Origin: Eggerthella lenta DSM 2243
GTDB lineage: Bacteria; Actinomycetota; Coriobacteriia; Coriobacteriales; Eggerthellaceae
Assembly (NCBI RefSeq): GCF_000024265.1
Contig: NC_013204.1
Location: 1,352,180-1,416,179 of the forward strand
DNA: 64,000 nucleotides
Direction of reading: 5' to 3'
The notes beneath the pieces are model-generated. The model searched no databases. It was not told the origin of the DNA and worked only from the letters and a program-made list of their open reading frames with translations. Made by a program: the position numbers and the translations under genes. This document shows positions 16,297-24,771 of the stretch, in pieces. Each line of letters opens with the position of its first letter. Position 1 is the stretch's first letter.

Positions 16297-18846
16297 GTGA
16301 AGCTGGTGGTAACCGAGAAGAACGACGCGGCTCAGAAGATCGCCGATTTGCTTGGCGTGAAGAAACCCAAGGCGGACAAGGTGTACTCGACGCCGGTGTA
16401 CCGCTTCGACGTGGACGGCGAGGAATGGGTGACCATCGGCCTGCGCGGCCACATCCTGGAGCCCGACTTCGCGCCGACGATGGTGTACAAGAAGCGCGGG
16501 GGATGGCAGGGCGTCACCGAGGAGGGCGAAACGCTTCCGGCGGAGCTGCCCGCGTCGCTGCCGAAGCCCCCGTTCAAAAAGAAGAAGCCCTTCACCGAGG
16601 ACGGCGTGGAGCTGAAATCCTGGAAGATGGACGCGCTGCCGTACCTCGTGTACGCGCCCATCAACAAGCTGCCCAAGGAGAAGGAGATCATCCGCTCCCT
16701 GAAGAACCTCGCGAAGAAGGCCGACTCGGTCATCATCGCCACCGACTTCGACCGCGAGGGCGAGCTCATCGGAAGCGACGCGCTCAGCTGCATCCAGGAA
16801 GTGAACCCCACGGCGCCCGTGTCGCGCGCCCGCTACTCGGCGTTCACGAAAGAGGAGATCACGCACGCCTTCGACAACCTCGTCGAGCTCGACGTGAACC
16901 TCGCCTCCGCCGGCGCCTCGCGCCAGGACATCGACCTCATCTGGGGCGCGGTGCTCACGCGCTACCTGACGCTCGTGAAGTTCGCCGGCTACGGCAACGT
17001 GCGCTCGTCGGGTCGCGTGCAAACTCCCACGCTCGCCCTCGTCGTGGCGCGCGAGCGCGAGCGCCTCGCGTTCGTCCCCGAGGACTACTGGGTGATTCGC
17101 GGCGCGTTCGGTGCCGATCCCGACTCGTTCGAGGCCCCGCATGCCACCGCGCGCTTCAAGGCGGAGGCCGAGGCGCAGGCCGTCATGGCCCATGTGGAGG
17201 GCGCCACGCGCGCCACGGTGGCGTCCGTCGAGAAGAAGAAGCGCACCGTGCAGCCGCCCGCGCCGTTCAACACCACCTCGCTCATGGCGGCGGCGTCGGC
17301 CGAGGGCCTGAGCCCCGCGCGCACCATGCGCATAGCCGAGAGCCTGTACATGGACGGCTACATCTCGTACCCCCGCGTGGACAACACGGTGTACCCGAGC
17401 TCGCTCGACCTCGCCGACACGGTGAAGGCCATCTCCGGCAACCCGGCCTACGCGCCGTACTGCAAGGAGCTACTGGCGAAGGGCAAGCTCACGGCCACGC
17501 GCGGCAAGAAGGAGACGACGGACCACCCGCCCATCTACCCGACCGCCAAGGCCACGCCCGACGATCTGGCTCCCGCCGACTACAAGTTGTACAACCTCAT
17601 CGCGCGGCGCTTTTTGGCGACGCTGTCCGAGGCGGCCGTCATCGAGGGCACGAAGGTCACCCTCGACGTGAACGCCGAGCCGTTCGTGGCGAAGGGCGAC
17701 GTTCTGGTGAAGCCGGGCTACCGCGCTATCTACCCCTACGGCCTCAAGAAAGACGAGCAGCTGCCCGCGCTTTCCGAGGGCGAGACCGTCGCGTTCAACG
17801 GCGCCGTCTGCACGAAGAAGCAGACCGAGCCGCCCGCGCGCTACAGCCAGGGCAAGCTCATCCAGGAGATGGAGAAGCTGGGCCTGGGCACGAAGTCCAC
17901 GCGCCATGCCATCATCGAGCGCCTCTATGCGGTGAAGTACTGCATGAACGACCCCATCGAGCCCAGCCAGCTGGGCATGGCCGTGTGCGATGCGCTGGAC
18001 AAGTTCGCCCCGCACATCACGCACCCCGAGATGACGGCCGAGCTGGAAGAGGAGATGGACAACATCGCCGAGGGCCGCACGACGAAGGCCCAGGTGGTGG
18101 ACACGAGCCGCAACCTTTTGTCCGAGCAGCTGGCCAGCCTGCTGCCGCACTCCGAGGAGGTGAAGGAGGCCCTGGCCGACGCCGTGGCCGCCGACGCCTA
18201 CGTGGGCCCGTGCCCGAAATGCGGCAAGGACCTGCAGCTGCGCGCCTCGCAGAAGACCCGCAGCATGTTCATCGGCTGCGCCGGCTGGCCCGACTGCGAC
18301 GTCACGTACCCGCTGCCGAAGGGCAAGGTGGAGGCCGTCCCCGAGCCGTGTCCCACGTGCGGCATGCCCCAGGTGAAGGTGACCGCGTTCCGCAGCAAAC
18401 CGCGCACCATCTGCATCGACCCGCATTGCTCCACGAACCAGGAGCCCGACGTGGTGGTGGGCGAGTGCCCGGCCTGCAAGGAGAAGGGCATCCAGGCGAA
18501 GCTGATCGCGCAGAAGAACCCGCGCACCCTGAAGCGCTTCATCCGCTGCGAGAACTACGATGACTGCGGCACGGGCTATCCGCTGCCCCAGTACGGCGCG
18601 CTCACGGCCACCGAGGAGGTGTGCGAGCACTGCGGCGCCCCGATGGTGATCGTCACCACCGCGCGCGGCCCGTGGAAGCTGTGCCCCAACTTCGACTGCC
18701 CCGGCAAGGAGCAGAAGGAAGACGAGAAGGGTGCCAAGGGCGCCAAGGGGACGGCGGCCAAGAAGCCGGCGGCGAAGGCTCCCGCGAAGAAGCCCGCGGC
18801 GAAGAAAGCCCCGGCCAAACGCGCGCCCGCCGCGAAGAAGGACTAG
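16297..18846 (+). CDS. topA: DNA topoisomerase I (type IA)
   Basis: 849 aa. The toprim domain comes first (KLVVTEKNDAAQKIADLLG, ATDFDREGELIG with the acidic DxE residues). The type IA core carries the active-site tyrosine in GYISYPRVDNTVYPSS and the SSGRVQTPTLALVV motif. Four C-terminal cysteine clusters follow (CPKCGKD, CPTCGMP, CPACKEKG, CEHCGAP) as zinc-ribbon DNA-binding modules. A Lys/Ala/Pro-rich tail of about 35 residues ends the protein, as in actinobacterial TopA, where it aids processivity. It relaxes negative supercoils. GTG start at 16297 with AGGAGGG just upstream. Confidence 0.95.
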   Translation: MKLVVTEKNDAAQKIADLLGVKKPKADKVYSTPVYRFDVDGEEWVTIGLRGHILEPDFAPTMVYKKRGGWQGVTEEGETLPAELPASLPKPPFKKKKPFTEDGVELKSWKMDALPYLVYAPINKLPKEKEIIRSLKNLAKKADSVIIATDFDREGELIGSDALSCIQEVNPTAPVSRARYSAFTKEEITHAFDNLVELDVNLASAGASRQDIDLIWGAVLTRYLTLVKFAGYGNVRSSGRVQTPTLALVVARERERLAFVPEDYWVIRGAFGADPDSFEAPHATARFKAEAEAQAVMAHVEGATRATVASVEKKKRTVQPPAPFNTTSLMAAASAEGLSPARTMRIAESLYMDGYISYPRVDNTVYPSSLDLADTVKAISGNPAYAPYCKELLAKGKLTATRGKKETTDHPPIYPTAKATPDDLAPADYKLYNLIARRFLATLSEAAVIEGTKVTLDVNAEPFVAKGDVLVKPGYRAIYPYGLKKDEQLPALSEGETVAFNGAVCTKKQTEPPARYSQGKLIQEMEKLGLGTKSTRHAIIERLYAVKYCMNDPIEPSQLGMAVCDALDKFAPHITHPEMTAELEEEMDNIAEGRTTKAQVVDTSRNLLSEQLASLLPHSEEVKEALADAVAADAYVGPCPKCGKDLQLRASQKTRSMFIGCAGWPDCDVTYPLPKGKVEAVPEPCPTCGMPQVKVTAFRSKPRTICIDPHCSTNQEPDVVVGECPACKEKGIQAKLIAQKNPRTLKRFIRCENYDDCGTGYPLPQYGALTATEEVCEHCGAPMVIVTTARGPWKLCPNFDCPGKEQKEDEKGAKGAKGTAAKKPAAKAPAKKPAAKKAPAKRAPAAKKD

Positions 18847-18961
18847 GCGAAAGCGCGGAAGGCGTGAAGAAACCGTCCGCTTGGCCCGCCGAGAAAACAC
18901 AGCGACGGGCCAAGCGGTACAATCATGCGAAGTACGATCAACGAGCGAGGAGAGCTATCAC

Positions 18962-19885
18962 ATGCCCAAGGTAACCATCGTCGGCGCCGGCAACGTCGGT
19001 GCCACCGCAGCCCACATCATCGCGTCCAAGAACCTGGCCGACGTCGTGCTCATCGACGTGGCCGAGGGCCTGCCGCAGGGCAAGGCGCTCGACATGATGC
19101 ACATGCGCAGCGTCGAGCAGTTCACGGTCAAGGTGATCGGCACGAACGATTACGCCGACACGCGCGATTCCGACGTGGTGGTCATCACTGCCGGCATCGC
19201 CCGCAAGCCCGGCATGACGCGCGAGGACCTGCTCGGCGTGAACGCCGGCATCATGAAGTCGGTGATCGGCCAGGCCATGGAGGCGTCCCCGAACGCCGTG
19301 TTCATCTGCGTGACGAACCCGCTCGACGTGATGACGACGCTGGCGTTCCGGGAGTCCGGCCTGCCCGCGAACCGTCTCATGGGCATGGGCGGCGTGCTGG
19401 ACTCCTCGCGTCTGGCGTTCGCGGTGTGCGAGCAGCTGGGCTGCGCGCCGGCCGACGTGACCGCCTGGGCCGTGGGCGCGCACGGCGAGGGCATGGTGTG
19501 CTGGCCGCGCTTCACCACGGTGGACGGCACCCCCATCACTGAACTCATGGACGAGGCGGCCGTGGCCAGCGTGGTGCAGCGCTGCGTGAAGGGCGGCGCC
19601 GAAGTGGTGGCCTTCCTCAAGACCGGCAGCGCCTACTACGCGCCCGGCGCGTCCATCGCGAAGATGGTGGAGGCCATCCTCACGGATTCGCACGAGGTGA
19701 TGAGCGTGTGCGCGCACATCGACGGCCAGTACGGCATCGAGGATCTCTACATGAACGTTCCGGTGCGCCTCGGCAAGAACGGCGTCGAAGAGGTCGTGGA
19801 GTTCGACCTGAACGATGACGAGCTGGCCGCGCTGCGCGCCAGCGCCGACAGCGTGCGCGCGGGATTGGCGAACCTGCCGGAGTAG
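18962..19885 (+). CDS. mdh: malate dehydrogenase
   Basis: 307 aa. Rossmann motif TIVGAGNVGATAAHI at the N-terminus, DVVVITAGIARKPGMTREDLL, the substrate Arg/Asp region TNPLDVMTTLAF, and the catalytic His in WAVGAHGEGMV. The lactate/malate dehydrogenase fold with an Arg in the mobile loop (ARKPGMTR) indicates malate rather than lactate. It interconverts malate and oxaloacetate, and fits with the fumarase genes at 22-24 kb (reductive or partial TCA reactions). GAGGAGAG precedes the ATG; a hairpin at 20011-20038 follows. Confidence 0.92.
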   Translation: MPKVTIVGAGNVGATAAHIIASKNLADVVLIDVAEGLPQGKALDMMHMRSVEQFTVKVIGTNDYADTRDSDVVVITAGIARKPGMTREDLLGVNAGIMKSVIGQAMEASPNAVFICVTNPLDVMTTLAFRESGLPANRLMGMGGVLDSSRLAFAVCEQLGCAPADVTAWAVGAHGEGMVCWPRFTTVDGTPITELMDEAAVASVVQRCVKGGAEVVAFLKTGSAYYAPGASIAKMVEAILTDSHEVMSVCAHIDGQYGIEDLYMNVPVRLGKNGVEEVVEFDLNDDELAALRASADSVRAGLANLPE

Positions 19886-20010
19886 CCGATCTGCGAGACG
19901 GGGGAGGGAGCCGCGCAGAACTTCCCGCACGCGCAGCGATTGCTGCCGTACGGACTCCTCCTGTCCCTGCCGGTTGAGAGGGTCGGCGTAGGTTGCGATA
20001 GTGCGGATCG

Positions 20011-20038
20011 GGGGAGCGTCGCTTGGGCGGCGCTCCCC
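20011..20038 (+). terminator. hairpin downstream of mdh
   Basis: GGGGAGCG (20011-20018) pairs with CGCTCCCC (20031-20038) around a 12-nt loop, followed by GTCGTT rather than a strong U-run. Probable 3'-end hairpin for mdh. Confidence 0.5.
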
Positions 20039-20085
20039 GTCGTTAAGGGAGGGGTTGCGCTCCCCCTGGGAAGGAAGGGCTCAGC

Positions 20086-20877
20086 ATGCTGGTCGAGATC
20101 GACGAGAGGTACTGTATCGGGTGCGGGCGCTGCGTGGACGATTGCGTGGGCGCGAACCTTGAGGTAGAGGGCGTCACGGCGCGCGTGAAAGGGCTCTGCA
20201 TCCTGTGCGGGCACTGCGTGGCCGTGTGCCCCACCGGGGCGGTGTCCATTCCAAGCTACGATATGGCTGACGTGGAAACATGCGTGCCCGCCGGCGCGGC
20301 TGTCGATCCTCGCACAATGCTTCGGGTCGTCAAGTCGCGTCGCAGCGTACGCGACTACCTCCCGAATACGATCGAGCAGGACACGCTGCGCCTCGTGCTA
20401 GAGGCGGGACGCTACACCGCCACGGCGAAGAACGCCCAAGGCTGCCGCTTCATCGTGGTGCAGGACGAGCTCGACGAGTTCAAGCGCCTCGTGTGGGACG
20501 GCATCGAGGGCATGCTGGCGCCCCCTGCCGCCGACAAGCCGCGCTGGGTCAAGCTCTACAAGCCCTTCCTGGTCGACGCGCGGGCGGGGCGGCAGGACTT
20601 CCTGTTCCGCAATGCGCCCGCCGTCGCGTTCGTGGCGGCCGAGCGCGCCGACGACGCGGGGCTGGCCGCGCAGAACATGGAGCTCGTGGCGGCATCGCTC
20701 GGCTTGGGCGCCCTGTTCAACGGCTACCTGTGCCGCGCGGCCGAGGAGCTTCCCGCCGTGAAGGCGTTCCTCGAAGCGGAGGACAAGCCGCTGCAGATAT
20801 GCATGCTGCTGGGCCATCCCGCCGTCTCCTACCGGCGAACCGCGCCGCGCCGCGCCGGCGACTTCGTGATGAAGTAG
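20086..20877 (+). CDS. nitroreductase with N-terminal 2[4Fe-4S] ferredoxin domain
   Basis: 263 aa. Residues 1-60 are a bacterial ferredoxin with two clusters (CIGCGRCVDDC and CILCGHCVAVCP). Residues about 75-255 are a nitroreductase-family FMN domain (KSRRSVRDYLPNTIEQDTL, AGRYTATAKNAQ, LGALFNGYLCRAAEE, CMLLGHPAVSYRR). Such fusions are common in anaerobes and couple ferredoxin to reduction of nitroaromatics, quinones or other unknown acceptors. AAGGAAGG precedes the ATG. The winged-helix gene follows 3 bp later. Confidence 0.9.
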   Translation: MLVEIDERYCIGCGRCVDDCVGANLEVEGVTARVKGLCILCGHCVAVCPTGAVSIPSYDMADVETCVPAGAAVDPRTMLRVVKSRRSVRDYLPNTIEQDTLRLVLEAGRYTATAKNAQGCRFIVVQDELDEFKRLVWDGIEGMLAPPAADKPRWVKLYKPFLVDARAGRQDFLFRNAPAVAFVAAERADDAGLAAQNMELVAASLGLGALFNGYLCRAAEELPAVKAFLEAEDKPLQICMLLGHPAVSYRRTAPRRAGDFVMK

Positions 20878-20880
20878 CGC

Positions 20881-22059
20881 ATGAAGGTTGTAAGCGTCGA
20901 GCAGGCGCGACGGCATCGTTTGCGCGCGCATCATCTCGATCGCGCATACGGCATCGAAGACGCGGCGGAGCTTGCGGGCGCGTGCGGAATGCAGAACACG
21001 CCGCCGGGCGCATGGGAGACGGCCTTGTTCAACCGCGCGCCGGCCTGTCGCAGGGAAGATGCCGAGCGCCTGCTGTACGGGGAGAAGACGCTCGTGCAGG
21101 CGTGGAGCCTGCGCGGCGCGCCCGTGGTGTTCCCCGCGGCCGAAAGCGCGGCGTTCCTGTCGGCGCTCGTTCCGGCGAAGGGCGAGCCGTGGGCGTACAC
21201 GAAGGGCATCGGCCTTGCGCTCGATGCGCTGGGCATGGAGTTCGACCGGCTGCTCGAACTGCTCGTGCGGGCGATGCCGCGCCTCGACGACGAGGCGATC
21301 GCGAGCAAGGTGGCGCTCGATCAAACGTTGGCGGATTGGGTCGAGCCGCTGCTTCCTGCGAACAAGCGCGCGGCGTGGCGACAGCCGTCGATGTACGGCA
21401 GCCCCGACAAGCAGACGGTGGGAGGAGCCGCGGTGTCGTTCTTGCTGCGCCCGTGCTCGTTCATGGGCCTCGTCGTGTTCGGCGAGCGCGCCGGCGCAAC
21501 GCCCACGTTCACCTCGTACCGAAGGTGGACGGGCGGCGCGCTGCAGCCGGACGCTGACGCCGCCGCGCGTCTGGTGCGGAAGTTCGTCCATTGCTACGGG
21601 CCGACGAGGCCCGATGCGCTCGCGGCCTGGACGGGGTGCTCGGGCGCGCAGGCGCGCCGCATGTGGAAGGGCATTGCGGACGAGCTGGAGCCGGTGGAGT
21701 TCGGCGGCAAGAAGGCATGGGCGCTGGCGGCCGACCTCGATGCGCTCGCATCGGCGGAGCCGCCGGAGCGCGAGGTGCTGCTGCTTGCCGGCCACGATCC
21801 CTATCTCGATCAACGCGACCGCGCCACCTTGCAGGTCGACGTTTCGTTGCAGCGGCGTATCTGGAAGACCGTTGCGAACCCCGGCGTCGTCGTGCGCAAC
21901 GGGGAGGCCGTGGGCACGTGGACGGCCAAGAAGAAGGGTGCGGGCCTGTCCGTCTCGCTGGCTACGTGGGTTGCCTGCTCCGAACAGAAGCTGCGCGACC
22001 TCGCCGAGGCCTACGCCGCCTTTCGGGGTTTGAAGCTGTTGGGCGTGAGCTTCGAGTAG
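20881..22059 (+). CDS. winged-helix DNA-binding domain protein (HTH_42 family)
   Basis: 392 aa. The N-terminal ARRHRLRAHHLDR region, WETALFNRAPACRREDAERLLYG and TLVQAWSLRGAPVVFP, and the C-terminal LLAGHDPYLDQRDR with WKTVANPGVVVRNGEAVGTWTAKKKG are hallmarks of the HTH_42/YcaQ-like (AlkX-type) family. Some members are DNA glycosylases that unhook crosslinks; others are uncharacterised. The ribosome site is weak, which fits coupling to the nitroreductase gene 3 bp upstream. Whether this member has glycosylase activity is unknown. Confidence 0.82.
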   Translation: MKVVSVEQARRHRLRAHHLDRAYGIEDAAELAGACGMQNTPPGAWETALFNRAPACRREDAERLLYGEKTLVQAWSLRGAPVVFPAAESAAFLSALVPAKGEPWAYTKGIGLALDALGMEFDRLLELLVRAMPRLDDEAIASKVALDQTLADWVEPLLPANKRAAWRQPSMYGSPDKQTVGGAAVSFLLRPCSFMGLVVFGERAGATPTFTSYRRWTGGALQPDADAAARLVRKFVHCYGPTRPDALAAWTGCSGAQARRMWKGIADELEPVEFGGKKAWALAADLDALASAEPPEREVLLLAGHDPYLDQRDRATLQVDVSLQRRIWKTVANPGVVVRNGEAVGTWTAKKKGAGLSVSLATWVACSEQKLRDLAEAYAAFRGLKLLGVSFE

Positions 22060-22109
22060 CATCTCGGCTCGTCCCGAGAAACATCGCGAATGCACGGTTT
22101 CCGGACTCC

Positions 22110-22265
22110 ATGTGCGGCAAAATCGTCGTTTTGGCACGTCGAGCTCGTTCGGAAGCCGTGTTCCGGAACACCGTCGGAACGCGAGCTGGGGTTTCGCCTG
22201 GCCGATTCCCAGAAAAAGGCGTCGAAGCCCGTCGAGACTGCCAAAACGACGATTTTGCCGCACAT
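22110..22265. repeat. 156-bp inverted-repeat element, family A copy 2
   Basis: Perfect 27-bp arms (22110-22136 and 22239-22265) beginning ATGTGCGGCAAAATCGTC flank a 102-bp interior. Arm sequence and total length match the copy at 14830-14985. It lies 50 bp after the winged-helix gene. The whole 22060-22375 gap contains no supportable gene. Confidence 0.8.
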
Positions 22266-22375
22266 CGCCTTAAGGAAAGGTGCGGCGGGACGCCGGATGC
22301 GGGCGAGCGTATGCGTTCATGGGAAGATTTGCCGAAGCGATCGACGGGGGCGGGGAAGGAGTAACGTGCTTGCGG

Positions 22376-22381
22376 TATAAT
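22376..22381 (+). promoter_or_regulatory. -10 box (TATAAT) 8 nt before the fumarase alpha start: likely leaderless transcript
   Basis: A perfect TATAAT ends 8 nt before the ATG at 22390, placing the expected transcription start at or within 2 nt of the start codon. No ribosome-binding site is present between them. No clear -35 box is visible. Confidence 0.5.
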
Positions 22382-22389
22382 CTCTCCTT

Positions 22390-23454
22390 ATGGAAACCAT
22401 CATCACGAAATCACAGGTCGCGGACGCAGTCTACGCGGCCATCCCGAAGCTGGCCTGCGTGCTGCCGGCCGATATCGAAGCGGGGCTCGCCGTGGCGCGG
22501 GAGCTCGAGGGCAATCCGCGCGGGCGCGCGGTTCTCGACCAGCTAATTGAGAACGCGGCGATCGCCGCCGAGGATCGCGTGCCTATCTGCCAGGACACCG
22601 GCACCGTGTGGGTCAGCCTCGAGATCGGGCCTGACGTAGCTGTACGCGGCGACGTGTTCGCCGACGTGGACGACGCCGTCGCCCGCGCCTACGACGAGGC
22701 GCGCCTGCGCAAGTCGGTGGTGCGCGATGCCGTCCTCGACCGCGCGAACACGGGCGACAACACGCCTGCGTTCTGCGACGTCCATCCCGTGGACGAGCCG
22801 GGCGCGGCGCGGCTGCACGTTATGCTGAAGGGCGGCGGCTCGGACAACGCGAGCCGCGTGGTCATGCTGGTTCCGGGTGCCGGCAAGCAGGGCATCGTCG
22901 ACGAGCTCGTACGCTGCGTGCGCGAGAAGGGCGCCAACGCCTGCCCGCCGCTCGTGGTGGGCGTCGGCATCGGCTCCACGTTCGACAAGGTGGCCGGCTT
23001 GGCGAAGCGGGCGCTCATGCGGCCTGTGGACGAGCCCGCGGCCGACGACCGCCTGCGCGCGCTCGAAGAGGAGCTGCTCGCGGCCGTGAACGCCACGGGC
23101 ATCGGACCCGGCGGCCTGGGCGGCCGCACGACGGCGCTGGCCGTGCGCGTGGCCACGGCGCCGTGCCACATCGCGGCGCTGCCCCTGGCCATCAACATGG
23201 GCTGCTCGGCCATGCGCAGGATCACGGTTCCGCTGGCTTGCCAGCCAGCGGAACGGCTCGACGCTGCGGCTTCCCGCCGTACCCGATCTTCGCGCGATGC
23301 CGCAGGCTTGCGTACCGAAGTACGCGGCGCCTGCGCCATCCCCCGAATCTCAGGCACTGCGGAAACCCTCGCTGACTTCGCTGAACCTGCGTCTGATCGT
23401 TCGCGCTGTGCGCGAAGCGCCGCGGATGCGGGCGAGGAGGTGCGCCATGGCTAG
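22390..23454 (+). CDS. fumarate hydratase alpha subunit (class I, TtdA/FumA N-terminal type) with aberrant C-terminal extension
   Basis: 354 aa; typical alpha subunits are about 280 aa. Conserved parts are VPICQDTGTVWVSLEIG, DRANTGDNTPAFCDVHPV, the LKGGGSDNASRV loop, IGPGGLGGRTTALAVRVATAPCHIAALPLAINMGCSA (cited in pieces; iron-sulfur Cys residues are in ICQDTG, PCHIA and GCSA). It dehydrates malate/hydrates fumarate with the beta subunit. The family normally ends just after this point (here near residue 280, MRRITVPL). The last ~75 residues are encoded by a structured repeat related to 31949-32120 and look like non-native protein. The stop overlaps the beta-subunit start by 8 bp. Confidence 0.85.
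   Translation: METIITKSQVADAVYAAIPKLACVLPADIEAGLAVARELEGNPRGRAVLDQLIENAAIAAEDRVPICQDTGTVWVSLEIGPDVAVRGDVFADVDDAVARAYDEARLRKSVVRDAVLDRANTGDNTPAFCDVHPVDEPGAARLHVMLKGGGSDNASRVVMLVPGAGKQGIVDELVRCVREKGANACPPLVVGVGIGSTFDKVAGLAKRALMRPVDEPAADDRLRALEEELLAAVNATGIGPGGLGGRTTALAVRVATAPCHIAALPLAINMGCSAMRRITVPLACQPAERLDAAASRRTRSSRDAAGLRTEVRGACAIPRISGTAETLADFAEPASDRSRCARSAADAGEEVRHG
23226..23372. repeat. structured repeat, family G copy 1, inside the fumarase alpha frame
   Basis: It begins with a 12-bp hairpin (23227-23254, arm TTCCGCTGGCT). Then come three blocks, GACGCTGCGG (23260), ACCCGATCT (23281) and GCGTACCGAAGTA (23310). The same blocks occur with exactly the same spacing (21 and 29 nt) at 31982, 32003 and 32032. 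The end boundary is approximate. Confidence 0.75.
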
Positions 23455-23992
23455 CGCTGATCGCATCCGCCTCGCGTTGCCGTTCGACCGCGCCGCGCTG
23501 GCCCGGTTGGAGGCGGGCGACTCCTGTCTGCTCACCGGCCCTTTGTACACGCTGCGCGACGCGGGACACGTGCGCCTCTTGGCCGAGCTGGAAGCCGCCG
23601 GCGGCGCGCTGCCCTACGGTCTGGACGGTCAGGCCATCTTCTATGCGGGTCCCACGCCCGAAGCGGCCGGGCGCCCCTTCGGCGCGGTCGGGCCCACCAC
23701 GGCCAGCCGCATGGATTTCGCCGCCCCCGCGCTGCACCGCGCAGGCGTCGCGGCGACGGTGGGCAAGGGCCGCCGCTCGTCCGAGGTGCGCGATGCCTGC
23801 CGCGCGACGGGTTCCGTTTATTTCGTGGCATGCGGCGGGGCCGCGGCCTATCTGGCGAAGTGCGTGGCATCATCGGAGACGGTGGCGTACGACGATCTGG
23901 GAACCGAGGCCCTGCGCCGCATCGACGTGGTCGATTTCCCCGTCTTCGTCGGCGTCGACGTACGGGGCCGCGACGTGTACGACCTCGTCTAG
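23447..23992 (+). CDS. fumarate hydratase beta subunit (class I, TtdB-type)
   Basis: 181 aa, normal length for the beta chain. Motifs: LTGPLYTLRDAGHVRL, AIFYAGPTP, GPTTASRMDFAAPAL, GKGRRSSEVRDACRATGSVYFVACGGAAAYLAKCV, and the terminal DFPVFVGVDVRGRDVYD. It partners with the alpha subunit to form the [4Fe-4S] hydratase. The start at 23447 follows GAGGAG, which itself lies in the abnormal 3' extension of the alpha gene, so coupling is retained. Confidence 0.9.
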   Translation: MASADRIRLALPFDRAALARLEAGDSCLLTGPLYTLRDAGHVRLLAELEAAGGALPYGLDGQAIFYAGPTPEAAGRPFGAVGPTTASRMDFAAPALHRAGVAATVGKGRRSSEVRDACRATGSVYFVACGGAAAYLAKCVASSETVAYDDLGTEALRRIDVVDFPVFVGVDVRGRDVYDLV

Positions 23993-24032
23993 CCAGGGCA
24001 CGCTTTCAAAGGGAGAGGGAACGACCATACCC

Positions 24033-24767
24033 GTGATACACGAATCCGCACAAGCAACCGATGCCCTGCGCGGCATCTTCATCACGTTCGAGGGCGGCGA
24101 GGGCGCCGGCAAGACGACGCATATCCGCTTTTTGTCCGAGACGCTGCGAGCGCACGGCCGCGAGGTGCTGTGCCTGCGCGAGCCCGGCGGCACCGAGGTG
24201 GGCGAGCAATTGCGCGCCGTGGTGTTGGACCCGGCGAACGGCGGCATGTCCGACGAGGCCGAGCTGCTCATCTACGAGGCCGCCCGCGCGCAGCTGATGG
24301 CGCAGGTCATCGCGCCCGCGCTGGCGCGAGGGGCCGTGGTGCTGTGCGACCGTTTCACCGATTCGACGGTGGCCTACCAGGCCTACGGGAGGGGCTTGCC
24401 GCGCATGTTCGTCGACCGCGTGAACGAGTTCGCCTGCCAGGGCGTGCATCCCGACCGCACCATCCTCATGGCCACGGGCGGCGAGGCGAACGTGGGCCTC
24501 GTGCGCGCGACGCATCGGGGGGCGGCCGACCGCCTCGAGCAGGCGGGCGAGGAGTTCCATGCCCGCGTGAACGAGGCGTTTCTGGAAATCGCCCGGCGCG
24601 ACCCCGAGCGCGTGCGCGTGGTGGTCTCCGACGGCAACAAGTCGCAGACGGCTGCTGCGGTGTTCGCCGAGCTGGCCGACCTGTTCCCCTGGATGGCGCA
24701 GGTCGTCGACGACGACCCTGCCTTTTTCGACCGCCTCGACGTGAAGCGTTCGAAAGTGGAGGCGTAA
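24033..24767 (+). CDS. tmk: thymidylate kinase
   Basis: 244 aa. P-loop FEGGEGAGKTTHIRFL, the DR(Y/F) motif REPGGTEVGEQLR, and CDRFTDSTVAYQAYGRGL with the catalytic lid region LVRATHRGAADRLEQ. It phosphorylates dTMP to dTDP, downstream of ThyX. The GTG start at 24033 follows GGGAGAGGG at somewhat long spacing; about 15 residues precede the conserved core. The gene order tmk-holB-ricT is conserved in Gram-positive bacteria. Confidence 0.92.
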   Translation: MIHESAQATDALRGIFITFEGGEGAGKTTHIRFLSETLRAHGREVLCLREPGGTEVGEQLRAVVLDPANGGMSDEAELLIYEAARAQLMAQVIAPALARGAVVLCDRFTDSTVAYQAYGRGLPRMFVDRVNEFACQGVHPDRTILMATGGEANVGLVRATHRGAADRLEQAGEEFHARVNEAFLEIARRDPERVRVVVSDGNKSQTAAAVFAELADLFPWMAQVVDDDPAFFDRLDVKRSKVEA

Positions 24768-24771
24768 AGCC

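Noticed and set aside
16194-18563. Very long plus-strand frame (789 codons) overlapping topA
   Set aside because: It reads topA in another frame; composition is Arg/Gly/Ala noise, and no family motif appears.
17470-18900. Long open frame (476 codons) opposite topA
   Set aside because: It is antisense to a certain gene, is rich in Arg, Leu and His in the pattern produced by high-GC codon bias, and has no ribosome-binding site or recognised motif.
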